Translations under genes and position numbers: made by a program
Origin: Ailurus styani
Taxonomy: Eukaryota > Chordata > Mammalia > Carnivora > Ailuridae
Assembly: GCA_002007465.1 (NCBI GenBank)
Contig: LNAC01000032.1
Location: forward strand, 7,122,519 to 7,186,518
DNA: 64,000 nucleotides
Direction of reading: 5' to 3'
Shown: piece by piece, positions 1-9,022 of the stretch
Position numbering within the stretch: position 1 is the first letter of the stretch
Layout of the letters: the number at the start of each line of letters is the position of its first letter
Notes under the pieces: model-generated
Database searches by the model: none
The model's input: the letters and a program-made list of their open reading frames with translations, nothing else
What the model was told of the DNA's origin: nothing

Positions 1-300
1 GGCTCGGCTCCCGCCCCTCGGGGCCGCTATGGGACGCAGGACAAGGGGTGCGCTCGGGCGGCCGGGACTCCCGGGTGCCGTGCGGAGCTCCCGCTCCCCA
101 GCCGGCGCTCCCGGAGCCCCAGGGGCTGGAGCGGACGGGGACGCCCCCCGCTGGAAGCGCCTGCGGGGCCGAATTGTCCCGGGCGGCGGGCGGCGCGGAA
201 GCGGCGGCGGCGCGGCAGTGGGAGTCTGGCGGTCCAGAGCCCCAAGGACAGGCCCAGGCATCTGGAGGGGATCATGGGGCGGCCTGGAGCCAAGCGTGCT
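1..300. promoter_or_regulatory. CpG-island edge, possible promoter / first exon
   Basis: The first 240 bases hold about 35 CpG dinucleotides and runs of GGC/GCG triplets; CpG becomes rare after about 300. CpG islands of this density normally mark promoters and 5' untranslated or first coding exons. The island is cut by the window start, so neither its centre nor the direction of transcription is visible. A plus-strand reading frame is open from 29 to 400 but is Arg/Gly/Pro-rich, as any GC-rich DNA would give, and matches no protein I recognise. A weak donor-like GTGCGT lies near 302. I see no TATA box. Confidence 0.6.
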
Positions 301-400
301 GTGCGTACAAAGAAATCTCATCTGTATATTCCTTTTAGGTTGGCTCGTTTACACTGAAATCTCTCCACAGATTAAAGTGGGATTGCTGTATCATAACTGA

Positions 401-1194
401 CTTCTGTCCAGTGGATTCTGAACATCTGCTGGTTTGGGGAGAGGTCTTAAATCTCCTGGTTAAGACAGTTACTCAGAACTTTCATCTATAGGGTGTTGTC
501 AGGCCTTTATGATAATTACCGTGGATGGAATTATAGCAATGGTTGGAGTCATAGTTTTGGTCTACAGCTGATAAAGGGAATAGTGATCCAGCGGATGGGA
601 GTTTCTCTCTCTCTCTCTCTCTTTTTTTTTTCTGGAGAGAGCACTAGCAGAACCGCAGACAGGTCTCCCAGTGACCACCATTCGATCGCTTATGGGCTTT
701 ACGTGCCAGGCACCGTCCTAGGCAAGGGCTGGGAATACTTTAGGATAGAATAGCTCCCAGAATAAGAAACCTGGAGCTGAAATAGATATTGTCAAGCTCA
801 TTATCTCACCAGTGGGTTCCGCGACAACTGTGTAAATTTAACTTTAAAAACCTAATAATCACGGGATCCCCGCGCGGTGTTGCTATGGCATCTGATTGCC
901 CTTGCAAGTTGGCCATTGTTTTCAGGCCCTCTCCCAGCCCTCTTTCCTCCCTCCCTCCCCTCCCCGAGGCCAAGACAGGGTTCTCAAAGAAGTGTTTGGC
1001 AGGAGAGTAGAGATCAATTTGACTGGGTTTGGGGTGAGTCTCTGCAATGGTTTGGGGATCAAGCAACACTCTACCTTGAAGCGATTTCATTTAACTCCCA
1101 GAGGTTGTTTGTACAACTGGAACCCAGGGAATTTTATAAAGACAGAAGACAATGACTTTAAAAACCCCATGTCCTTATTTATAAGACATTAATA
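401..1194. other. unassigned sequence with a short (CT)n tract
   Basis: A (CT)n-(T)n tract lies at about 605-630. The rest is ordinary unique-looking sequence with no gene or repeat I can name. Short frames here lack splice signals and family resemblance. Confidence 0.4.
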
Positions 1195-1388
1195 GAGGCC
1201 TGCCTAGGTGGCCCAGTCTGTCAAGACTTTGCCTTCAGCTCAGGTCATGATCCCAGGGTCCTGGAATTGAGCCCCAGATTGATCTCCCTGCTCAGTGGGG
1301 AGTCTGCTTCTCCCTTTCTCTCTGCCCAGCCCCTGCGCGCTCTCTCTCTCAAATAAATAAAATATTTTTAAAAATACTTCTATTAAAA
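1195..1388 (+). repeat. CAN-SINE (SINEC), older subtype
   Basis: It begins with a diverged tRNA-Lys-like head (gcctaggtggcccag), continues with the 'cttcagctcaggtcatgatc' body and ends in an AAATAAATAAAAT tail. A TSD of about 9 bp (aagacatta) lies at 1183 and again at 1389. The downstream copy is itself repeated at 1405, giving a small local tandem. Confidence 0.88.
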
Positions 1389-1789
1389 AAGACATTATTA
1401 AAAAAAGACATTATTAGAAATATTTTCGATGTTATATTTTAATAGATGAACATAAAGTATACGTGAAATGATTTTTGCCACTCGCAAGGGTATAAAGCGG
1501 GCAAACTTCCTTGAAACAAAAAAGAGTTAGGGGAGTAGTCTCCTTTAGGAGGCAGATGTGAACGTTCACAGACTTCATGGAGGGGTGTGGGGTGTAGGGA
1601 AGTGGGGGTAGGGTAGCCCATTGATGAAAGAATGGAGAGAGAGGATTGTTAGAAGAGTGGAGCCAGCGTGACGTATTTTGGGAACAAAAATCAAAGAGTG
1701 TTATTTAGTAAAAAAGATTAAATCAAAGTTCAAATTCAAAATTATCCCACAGAATAAACTTAAAATTGTGGATGGGTTGTTAAGCAGGT

Positions 1790-2262
1790 AAATTAGTTTC
1801 CTGAGTCTGCCATAACAATTACCAAAACGAGGTGGTTTGAAATGACGGAAAGTTATTCTCTCACAGTTCTAGAGGCCAGAGGTCAGAGATTAAGTTATTG
1901 GCATGTTCTCTTTGAAGGCTCTAGGGAAGAATCTTTCTTTGCCTTTTCCTAGCTTCCGGGGCTCCCACAATCCTTAGTATTCCTTGGCTTTTCGCTGCAT
2001 CACTCACATATCTCCCTCTGTCTTCACATGGCCTTCTTTTCTGTGTCTCCTCTGTATCTTTATATCCACATCTCCCTCTCCTTTCTCTTATCAAGACACT
2101 AGTCATTGTATTTAGAGCCCACTCCAATCCAATCTGCCTTCATCTAACTTGCTTGCATCTGTAAAGACCCTATTTCCAAATAAAGTCATGTTCATAAGGA
2201 CCTAGGGTTAGGACTTAAACATTCTCTTTTGGGGGATGCAATTCAGTATGTTACAGTAACCA
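1790..2262 (-). mobile_element. MaLR-type LTR (MLT1-like), antisense
   Basis: The plus strand shows the reverse-complement hallmarks of MLT1 LTRs: 'ctgccataacaa' near 1807, 'tcacagttctagaggcc' near 1861, 'tcttcacatggcctt' near 2021 and 'ccctatttccaaataaagtc' near 2168. Family and orientation follow from resemblance to the mammalian ERVL-MaLR class. No internal retroviral sequence adjoins it, so it is probably a solo LTR. Confidence 0.72.
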
Positions 2263-2567
2263 AAACTGTAAAAGTTCCTGATCTGCTCTTTTTGGTTTAC
2301 CATTTAACTTTCCTATATCCCTGCTTTGTTTCCTAACACTTTCTCTACACCCTGTATGTACCTGCTTTAAGGAATGTTTCTTATAAATTCATCTTCCCTA
2401 AGGTGTCAAAGGGAATTTGTCATTAACAGGCTACAAAGGAAAAAATGCCCAAATGTGGAATTTCACACATCAAGACAGTGGAAAGGACAAGTTGTGTTGT
2501 GTTTGTCACCAGTCTTTGAACTCACATAAATTTCCCTTCTCCTGAAGCTGCTTATTGGAAATGTTGG
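2263..2567. other. unassigned sequence
   Basis: A stretch of about 300 bases between the LTR and the next SINE, with no gene, RNA or repeat that I recognise. Confidence 0.3.
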
Positions 2568-2584
2568 TGTCCAGAGAAATTTTC

Positions 2585-2786
2585 TTCTTTATATATATTT
2601 ATATTTTTAAAGATTTTATTTCTTTGTCAGAGAGAGAGAGAAAGAACACAAGCACAGGGAGCAGCAAAGGGAGAAGCAGGCTCCCTGCTGAGCAAGGAGC
2701 CCAACATGGGACTCAATCCCAAGACCCTGGGATCATGGCCTGAGCTAAAGACAGATGCTTAACCGACTGAGCCACCCAGGTGCCCC
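2585..2786 (-). repeat. CAN-SINE, antisense, older subtype
   Basis: It reads tail to head on the plus strand: T-rich tail, 'aaagattttatttc', GA-rich linker, then 'gagccacccaggtgcccc'. The TSD tgtccagagaa(a)tttt occurs at 2568 and 2787 with a one-base length difference. Confidence 0.92.
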
Positions 2787-3049
2787 TGTCCAGAGAATTT
2801 TGAGGTCGAGATCTGTATAGTGCATTACATTGACAATGAGAAATGATTTAGTGTGTGAAGGGGATTCACAAATGCAGATCCATATGTCTGAGTGTTGCAG
2901 ACTCTAAGACTCATCTTGGTGATACGACAGGCCTGAACTGTATTTCTGTAAAGGGTACAACTTGCTTTAGGTCATGAAGCTACCTCAACGTGCCTGATCA
3001 CAGGTCTTGGCTATGGGAGTCAAGATGAAATGGTAAGGTTTCATTAGGC
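2787..3049. other. unassigned sequence
   Basis: Unique-looking sequence between a SINE and a MIR; nothing recognised. Confidence 0.3.
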
Positions 3050-3185
3050 TTGAAATCAGACTTGAGGTGGAAGCCTGGCTTTGCCTTGAATTATCTGTGT
3101 AACATTTGCTAAGTAATAGTTTGTATTAACTTCAGTTTCTTCACTTGTACAATAAGCATAACCTTAAGGCTTATACATTTTGCTG
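3050..3185 (+). repeat. MIR fragment
   Basis: It resembles the MIR core: a 'cctggctttgcc' segment, then 'ttcagtttcttcacttgtacaat', the diverged form of the MIR 'cctcagtttcctcatctgtaaa' motif. It is old and diverged, and the ends are uncertain. Confidence 0.5.
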
Positions 3186-3220
3186 TATAATAGCAATCTA
3201 TGATGTTTTACATTTAGGTG

Positions 3221-3500
3221 TTATATTGCTATGATCTGAATGTTTGAAAGTTCGTATGTTGAAATACTCACCCCCAAAGTGAAGATATTTTGAGGCATGA
3301 GTAGGTCTCATGATTGGATTAGTGCCCTTAGACTCCATGAGCTCACAGGTCGGTGCACACGTGGAGGTAGGGGAAGAATTGCAGGCCCGGAGAGAGCATG
3401 GAAGCTCTGTGCCCCTTCCCCACGCCTTGCCTTAAGGATCTCTTCATCTGGCTGTTGATTCGTATCCTTTATCATACCCTTCAATACACTGGCAAAGGAC
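3221..3500 (+). mobile_element. MaLR-type LTR, 5' portion
   Basis: It starts 'tgctatgatctgaatgtttg', followed by 'atgttgaaatactcaccccc' and 'attggattagtgccctta', matching the 5' half of MLT1-type LTRs in sense orientation. The last 80 bases, including 'tggctgttgattcgtatcc', look like the 3' end of another LTR type, so this interval may be composite. Confidence 0.6.
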
Positions 3501-4000
3501 ACAGAAATAATTGAACACCATGGACCGTTTTTCCATCTATTGGGAGTCTACATCATCCAACTGACTAACAATTTGATATCAGTTGATATCCATTGACTAT
3601 CAATGACTATCAGTTTGATGGGGGAAGTCATTGAGGAGTACCCCTTCTCCTCCATGTCAACGGAGGCCCGAAAAGGGTATCATTTGACTATGACAGCTGT
3701 GTCAGACAACACACACACACCCCAGTCAAAAAAATCAACCAATTATTTGGAAGCTATTAGGATGATTTGTGGAACAATTTGTGCCACAAGCCTAACTTTC
3801 AGAATACATAAACCAATTCCTGAAGAATGGGCCAGCTGCTACAAATATATAACTTTAGCACCAGAAAGGCTAGATTCCCCACTTCCTATCCTTCGATTCT
3901 CTCAGGGACATTAAAAGAAAATATCACATGCAAACAACTGAAGAAATTATGAAATTCTTGTGTATGTGGTTGATAAAGAGAGAGAGAGACAGCAAAAATC
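3501..4000. other. unassigned insert between two LTR pieces
   Basis: About 500 bases lie between sense-oriented 5' and 3' MaLR pieces. They include a short (CA)n at about 3708-3722 and an imperfect repeat of 'tgatatc/gactatca' units near 3573-3615. Nothing here resembles retroviral coding sequence. Confidence 0.35.
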
Positions 4001-4182
4001 CAGAGACCCCCCACCTCCCTTCTGCTGTGTGAAGATACAATGAAATGTCCGCAACCTGGAAAAAAGGCCTCAGACCATGCTGGACTTTCGGCCTCCAGAA
4101 GCCAGAGACATAGATTTTTGTTGTTTATAAGCCACCAGGTTTGTGGTATTTTGCTACAGCAGCCCAAGATAGCAGACTAAGA

Positions 4183-4183
<1 letters not shown>
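4001..4183 (+). mobile_element. MaLR-type LTR, 3' portion
   Basis: 'ctttcggcctccagaagc', 'ttgttgtttataagccacc' and 'tggtattttgctacagcagc' are hallmarks of the MLT1 3' end in sense orientation. It may be the other half of the LTR beginning near 3221, split by about 500 bases, or a separate copy. A tetranucleotide array abuts its end. Confidence 0.68.
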
Positions 4184-4233
<50 letters not shown>

Positions 4234-4234
4234 A
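4183..4234. repeat. (ATCT)n microsatellite
   Basis: About 13 nearly perfect tetranucleotide units directly follow the MaLR LTR 3' end. Confidence 0.95.
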
Positions 4235-4743
4235 TGCAACAATAACATAGGTATTACCTTACAACAGCCCAACCTCACGAAGTTCTAGAGCAAAAGGGGA
4301 GAGAGAGAGAATGTAAGGCCTATGCAATGTAAATATTTATCCTAAGAAAAAATACAGGGTATATGTACTTGCACTGTTGACCTACACTGAGTGACACACT
4401 CATCCTTGCAACATCTCCCCCTACTGATAGTGGAGTATTTCATTTCACCACCATTAAAGTGCTTGCCATATTCTGTGTTGTGCTTGCATAGTTAGCAAGT
4501 CTTCTTGAAGGGACACTCAATTAGCCTATATAAGTAGTTACAAAAGAGAAAGAAGATACAATCTCTACAAGAAGAATGACCCTTCTTCAGGACAAGAGAA
4601 ATTTGTACAATGGATCATTTTCACTAAGGGTAAAACCAATCTGAGAAGGCAAAGAAATCATCTTCCTCTTTAGATTATATGAAGAATCCAGAATTTTACT
4701 CCCTTGGCAATGAAGACACACTGAAATAGAGACAGCAATACAT
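4235..4743. other. unassigned sequence
   Basis: No gene or classifiable repeat seen in this 500-base stretch. Confidence 0.3.
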
Positions 4744-4762
4744 TTAAAAGAAGAATGTCACT

Positions 4763-4910
4763 AGGATGCCTGGCTGGTTCATTTCGTAGAACATATGACT
4801 CCTGATCACTGACTAGTGAGTTGGAGCCCATGTCAGGTACAAAGTTTACTTAAAAAAGAAAAAAAAAAACAGTGCCATAATTCTAAAAACAATAATAAAA
4901 AATTAAAATA
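4763..4910 (+). repeat. short old CAN-type SINE with perfect TSD
   Basis: A tRNA-like monomer (gcctggctggttcatttcg ... gttggagccca) is joined directly to an A-rich tail, without the CT-rich linker of the larger SINEs. A perfect 16-bp TSD, ttaaaagaagaatgtc, lies at 4744-4759 and 4911-4926, which fixes the boundaries. Confidence 0.85.
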
Positions 4911-5224
4911 TTAAAAGAAGAATGTCCCTGATCTTATAGATACTAACATCTTTTCTATCAGTTCAAATGGATATTTACATAATGCCCTCACTGCCTTCCA
5001 AGAGTTCACAAAATACAAAGGAGTGCTTGAAATGATAAAGTAAGGCAGAGTACAGTAAATGTTTTCATGGAAGTATATCAAACACTTGGTCATAGGTAGG
5101 GAGAGATCCCACGATGCTTGCGGTATGGCGGCGTGCTTACGCTCCTGGGCTGTGAAGTCAGGTGCTAATTTCACATCTGAAGCTGTACCTGATTGTGCTC
5201 TTCACAGAAAATAATTCACTCTTG

Positions 5225-5410
5225 TTCTGCCCTGAGTCGCTGTGTGACCCTGGAAAAGGAACAGCATTCTTCTAAGTCTTCTTTTCCTTATGTGTAAGAC
5301 AGGGTGATAATTATACCCACCTCATCTTGGTATGGTAAGGGTCAAATGAGATACATGTCCAATGCTCAGGAAACTCACATTTATGTTGGTTATTATTATC
5401 AGTACTGTTG
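5225..5410 (+). repeat. MIR
   Basis: 'gtcgctgtgtgaccctgg', 'cttttccttatgtgtaagac', 'ataattatacccacctcat' and a terminal 'ttattattatcagtact' follow the MIR core and 3' region in order. Confidence 0.72.
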
Positions 5411-5490
5411 TTTCTCAGAGGAAAAAACTAATGATGAAGATAGCATTTAATGGATATTAGAATAGTGGATAAGATATGATGGTGAACTGG

Positions 5491-5680
5491 AGGGTGTCTG
5501 GGTGGTTCAGTCAGTTAAGTGTCTGCCTTTGGTTTAGGTAATGATCCCAGGGTCCTGGAATTGGGACCATGTCAAGTTCTCTGTTTAGCGGAGAGCCTGT
5601 TTCTTCCTCTCCTCACCCTGCCTTGTGCTCTCTATCTCGCTCTCAAGTGAATAAATGAAATCCTAAAAAAAAAAAAAATC
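5491..5680 (+). repeat. CAN-SINE, older subtype
   Basis: It carries the tRNA-derived head 'gggtgtctgggtggttcag', the middle 'atgatcccagggtcctgg' and the tail 'aataaatgaaatcc' followed by poly(A). Substitutions are scattered throughout and no clear TSD is visible, so it is an older copy. Confidence 0.88.
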
Positions 5681-6308
5681 TAGACTTATTCCCAGACACC
5701 CACCTGCTAACATTTTTTTGTCTGTCACCTCTCTAAAGCACACTCATAGTACTTAAAATATGTCCCATAAATAATAATGAAATGTTCAAAAGGACTATTC
5801 TCTTAAAAAATGTAAACTAAGGGCTTGATGGAAACAGGGGAAGTACATATTGTTTCACCAAAGAATTGGCCATAAAAGCATATCCTATACATGAAGAGAC
5901 TCAGGAAGAAGGAGAGGATGTGGGAGAACCAGGATTTTGAATCTAAGTCAACTTGACATCTACAGGCAGGAGGCTGAGAGGCAGGTGGAGGGAAAGAAGT
6001 TGCAATTTGTGAACATATAGAAGTCCTGGGATCATTTACACTTTTCTTTGAGGCAGTAAAGAAGGAATGGAATATCTGTCGTTTTCCTCTTTATGGAGAT
6101 CACAAAGTAACAGTCTTTTGCTGCTTCTAGACAATAGTCTTCTGGAATTTACCAACAATATAGGTGAGCAAAACAATTTCTTTTACAAAGACTTTTATAG
6201 CAAAATATATCCTAAATAAATGAACTGCTCAGGCCAGAAAGAGTTGATATTTTATGTGATCTTTCAAAATCTAAGTGAAAGATGATTTGGAGTCAAGCTA
6301 CTATAGTG
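5681..6308. other. unassigned sequence
   Basis: About 620 bases of AT-moderate sequence without a gene or a repeat I can name. Confidence 0.3.
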
Positions 6309-6965
6309 GTAGTAGAAATAGTAATCTCTATCATTTATTGAGTACTTACTATTTGTGACATTGTTTCCAGTGCATTTATATGATGTTTGGAGTAAATAAT
6401 ACTAGCGTCTATTTTTTAAAAATCTCGGTGATTTAACACAGTAAAAGTTTTAAAAATTACTTCTCTTTCACACAAAATTCACTGCAGAAGCTTGTGGTTG
6501 GGTGGCTCACCTGGACAGCTCTTCTCCAGGGATTCAGAATCTTTCCATCATCTAACTTCACCATTGTTATATGTTGTTTCCAATGTTGCCTCAGAAAAAG
6601 AAGAGAGAACATAGGAAATATAAGTCTTCTTTTAACTGTGTTTAATTGACAGTGACACAATACTTGTCTGTTCACATTCCATGGCCCCACTTCGATACAA
6701 GGGATCCAGGAACTACAGTTTGGGTATTTAGGAAGAGGAAACATGTTGAGTGAGCATATGGTTAATAATTGCTACACACATATTAACTTATTTAATTCTC
6801 CAACTATTGTATAAGATAAGTTGCTTTTACTCCCATTTTTACAGATGAGAAGTCAAATGATTGTCCTAAGGTTTCATAATCAGTATGTAGAAGAGGAACC
6901 CCGATTTGACCCCAGTTGATTTGCCTCCAGCGCCCATGCTCTTAACCACTATGCTAAACTATTTT
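6309..6965 (+). repeat. MIR split by an older-repeat insert
   Basis: The 5' part (6309-6410) reads 'tcatttattgagtacttact'. The 3' part (6765-6965) resumes with 'acatattaacttatttaatt', continues 'cccatttttacagatgagaa' and ends 'ctcttaaccactatgctaaa'. The two pieces are collinear on the MIR consensus. The 6430-6745 insert, with 'gtggctcacctggacagctc' and 'tgttcacattccatggcccc', resembles another ancient mammalian repeat whose family I cannot name. Confidence 0.7.
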
Positions 6966-7340
6966 TCCAATGAAATGAAAAGGAGAAGAATTTAAGAGAT
7001 TTTTAGAAGATAGGGCCAATAGGACAGGTTTACAGATTATATGTGCCGTATGAATAAGAGGAAGAGTGAGAGGCAGCTCTGAGATTTTTAGTCTGGGTGT
7101 TGGAATGGTAACATTACAGTTTTAGACATGCTAAGTATGATAAACTCAATGAAGTCTCCATGTGAAAATAACTAATGCTCAAATGGAAATTCAGCCTGAT
7201 GCTCAGAAGACATAGGGTTGGAGCTCTAAATCAAGAAAAAACTGCAAAGATGTTAGAGTTGTCATGACCCAATATGAGTGACCAAAGAAAGTTGGAAGAG
7301 AAGAGGATGAAAGACAGAAATTTGAGGAATAATTATTGCT

Positions 7341-7387
<47 letters not shown>
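7341..7387. repeat. (TG)n microsatellite
   Basis: About 23 uninterrupted TG units, followed by (GAGACA)-like units that belong to the adjoining antisense SINE linker. Confidence 0.96.
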
Positions 7388-7395
<8 letters not shown>

Positions 7396-7584
7396 CAGAG
7401 AGAGACAGAGAGAGACAGAGAGAGAGCACAGGGAGCATAAAAGCAAGCTGGGGGAGGGGGTAGGGACAGGAGATGCTTAAAGACTCCTGNAGACAGAGAG
7501 AGAGAGAGAGAGCACAGGGAGCATAAAAGCAAGCTGGGGGAGGGGGTAGGGACAGGAGATGCTTAAAGACTCCTGAGGTGCCAT
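7388..7584 (-). repeat. degenerate antisense CAN-SINE with a duplicated block
   Basis: The GA-rich linker and the 'gcacagggagcataaaagca' to 'agatgcttaa' segments derive from a SINE that has lost its 'gagccaccca' box. A 67-base block at 7423-7489 recurs exactly at 7509-7575, with a single N at 7490 between the copies. Confidence 0.6.
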
Positions 7585-8014
7585 CAAAGGCAGGAAGAAG
7601 GCCTAGAAAACCAGATAAGAGAGAGTTTCCAGGATCAGAGTTCTCAACAGTGTCAAATACTGAAGTCAGTTCCTAAACAGTGAGGATGAGAAAAGACAGT
7701 TGAATTTGGACATCAAGAAATTCCGAGCATGGCTATAAGGGATGGTTGTACAGCTAAGGAGAAAAACCAGTCTGCACTCTGCTCAGCCTTTCATTCTGGA
7801 AGAAAAAGGAATTTTTTTAATTCTCAAAATGGCTATGATAACAGTGGCTGTGGTCCTACGTTACTTTATGAGATTGTTTCAGAATAATGATGAGAGCCAA
7901 GAACCAGAATCTAGGGGGGTGAAAATGAGTGGGAAATGGAGAAGGGAAGGCAGTAAATGCGAAAGAATCTCAGAGTTTGGAGGAAGAAGAGGGAAGGAAG
8001 GAGAAGTTAGTGTG

Positions 8015-8016
8015 AT

Positions 8017-8066
<50 letters not shown>

Positions 8067-8133
8067 TTTCTTCCTTTCTTCCTTTCTTCCTTTCTTTCTT
8101 TTTCTTTCTTTCTTTCACTCTTTCTTTCTTTCT
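8015..8133. repeat. (TTTC)n/(TTCC)n microsatellite
   Basis: About 115 bases of pyrimidine tetranucleotides. It lies exactly where the poly(A) tail of the antisense SINE at 8134 should be, so it probably grew from that tail. Confidence 0.95.
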
Positions 8134-8316
8134 TAAGATTTTATTTATTTATTTGAGAGAGAAAGAGAGAGAGAGCATGAGAGAGGAGAAGGTCAGAGGG
8201 AGAGGTAGGCTCCCCGTGGAGCTGGGAGCCCCATGTGGGACTTGATCCCAGCACTCTGGGATCATGACCTGAGCTGAAGGCAGTCGCTTAACCAACTGAA
8301 CCACCCAGGTGCCCCC
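8134..8316 (-). repeat. CAN-SINE, antisense
   Basis: 'aagattttatttatttattt', a GA-rich linker, 'gggatcatgacctgagctga' and 'aaccacccaggtgccccc' occur in order. A short TSD (gattctt) occurs at 8012 before the expanded tail and at 8317 after the head. Confidence 0.92.
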
Positions 8317-8329
8317 GATTCTTCATTTA

Positions 8330-8626
8330 TTTAACTAACATTTATGAAATGCCAGGGTTAAAGGAAGTTTGGAAGGGTTGAAAGACAGTTTAATGAGTTT
8401 GTAGAGTTCATAAGAGAGAGAAGATTAATGAAGGGACAAGATGCCATAAAAAAAGAGAAGTGAGGTGTGTGGAGGTCACAATCTAGGTGAAGGGATTAGG
8501 GAAGACAAGTCTTCCTCTCTCAGAAGCGAGGAGGAGGAAGGACAAGAAGAGAAGCTTAGGAGGAGATTAGACTCTAATCACCAGCAGAAACGCACTAAAC
8601 GGAAAGCAAGAACAGCTATCAGGAGT
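8330..8626. other. purine-rich unassigned sequence
   Basis: Purine-rich sequence that could continue the antisense L2 at 7060-8012, but no diagnostic segment is visible. Confidence 0.3.
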
Positions 8627-9022
8627 ATATTAGTTTGTTAGGGCTGCCATAACAACTTACCACAGGTTGGGTGGCTTAAACAATAGAAATTAATTTTTCT
8701 CATGATTCTGGAAGCTACAAGTCCAAGAACAAGGATCTTATTTTGGCTGTGTTGGCTATGTTTGTTCTTTCTGAATTTTCTCTCCTTAGTTTTTTGATAA
8801 CTGTCTTCTCCCTGTGTCTTCACATGGGTCCCTCAGTGTGTCTGAGTCCCAATCTCCCTTTCTTATAAGGACACCAGTCATATTGGATTAGGGACTACTC
8901 CAATAACCGGATTTTAACTTAATTAGCTCTTTAAAGACTCTATCTCCAAATACAGTCACATTCTGAATTACTGAGGATTAAGAATTCAACATATGAATTT
9001 TGTCAGGATAGAATCATAACAG
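8627..9022 (-). mobile_element. MaLR-type LTR (MLT1C-like), antisense
   Basis: 'ttgttagggctgccataaca', 'ttgggtggcttaaacaatag', 'cttctccctgtgtcttcac', 'tataaggacaccagtcatat', 'ctatctccaaatacagtcac' and 'attcaacatatgaattttgt' occur in the expected order. It is close to full LTR length, flanked by non-retroviral DNA and therefore probably solo. Confidence 0.85.

Larger units (their letters stand above)
7060..8012 (-). repeat. antisense L2 (LINE-2) remnant, interrupted
   Basis: Two segments match the reverse complement of the L2 reverse-transcriptase region: 'gttttagacatgctaagtat' near 7121, and 'cagtgtcaaatactgaagtc' to 'gttgaatttggacatcaag' near 7648-7720. A (TG)n array, a degenerate SINE and a duplicated block lie between them. 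Divergence is high and the outer limits are approximate. Confidence 0.5.

Noticed and set aside
29..400. 123-codon plus-strand frame in the CpG island
   Set aside because: Arg/Gly/Pro-rich composition follows from GC-rich DNA, a second frame is equally open, and no family resemblance or clear splice donor supports it.
3221..4183. A complete provirus between two LTR pieces
   Set aside because: The pieces are 5' and 3' halves of LTR-type sequence about 500 bases apart, with no retroviral coding sequence between them.
7742..8245. 167-codon frame rich in Phe/Ser/Leu
   Set aside because: Much of it translates the (TTTC)n microsatellite and the antisense SINE.
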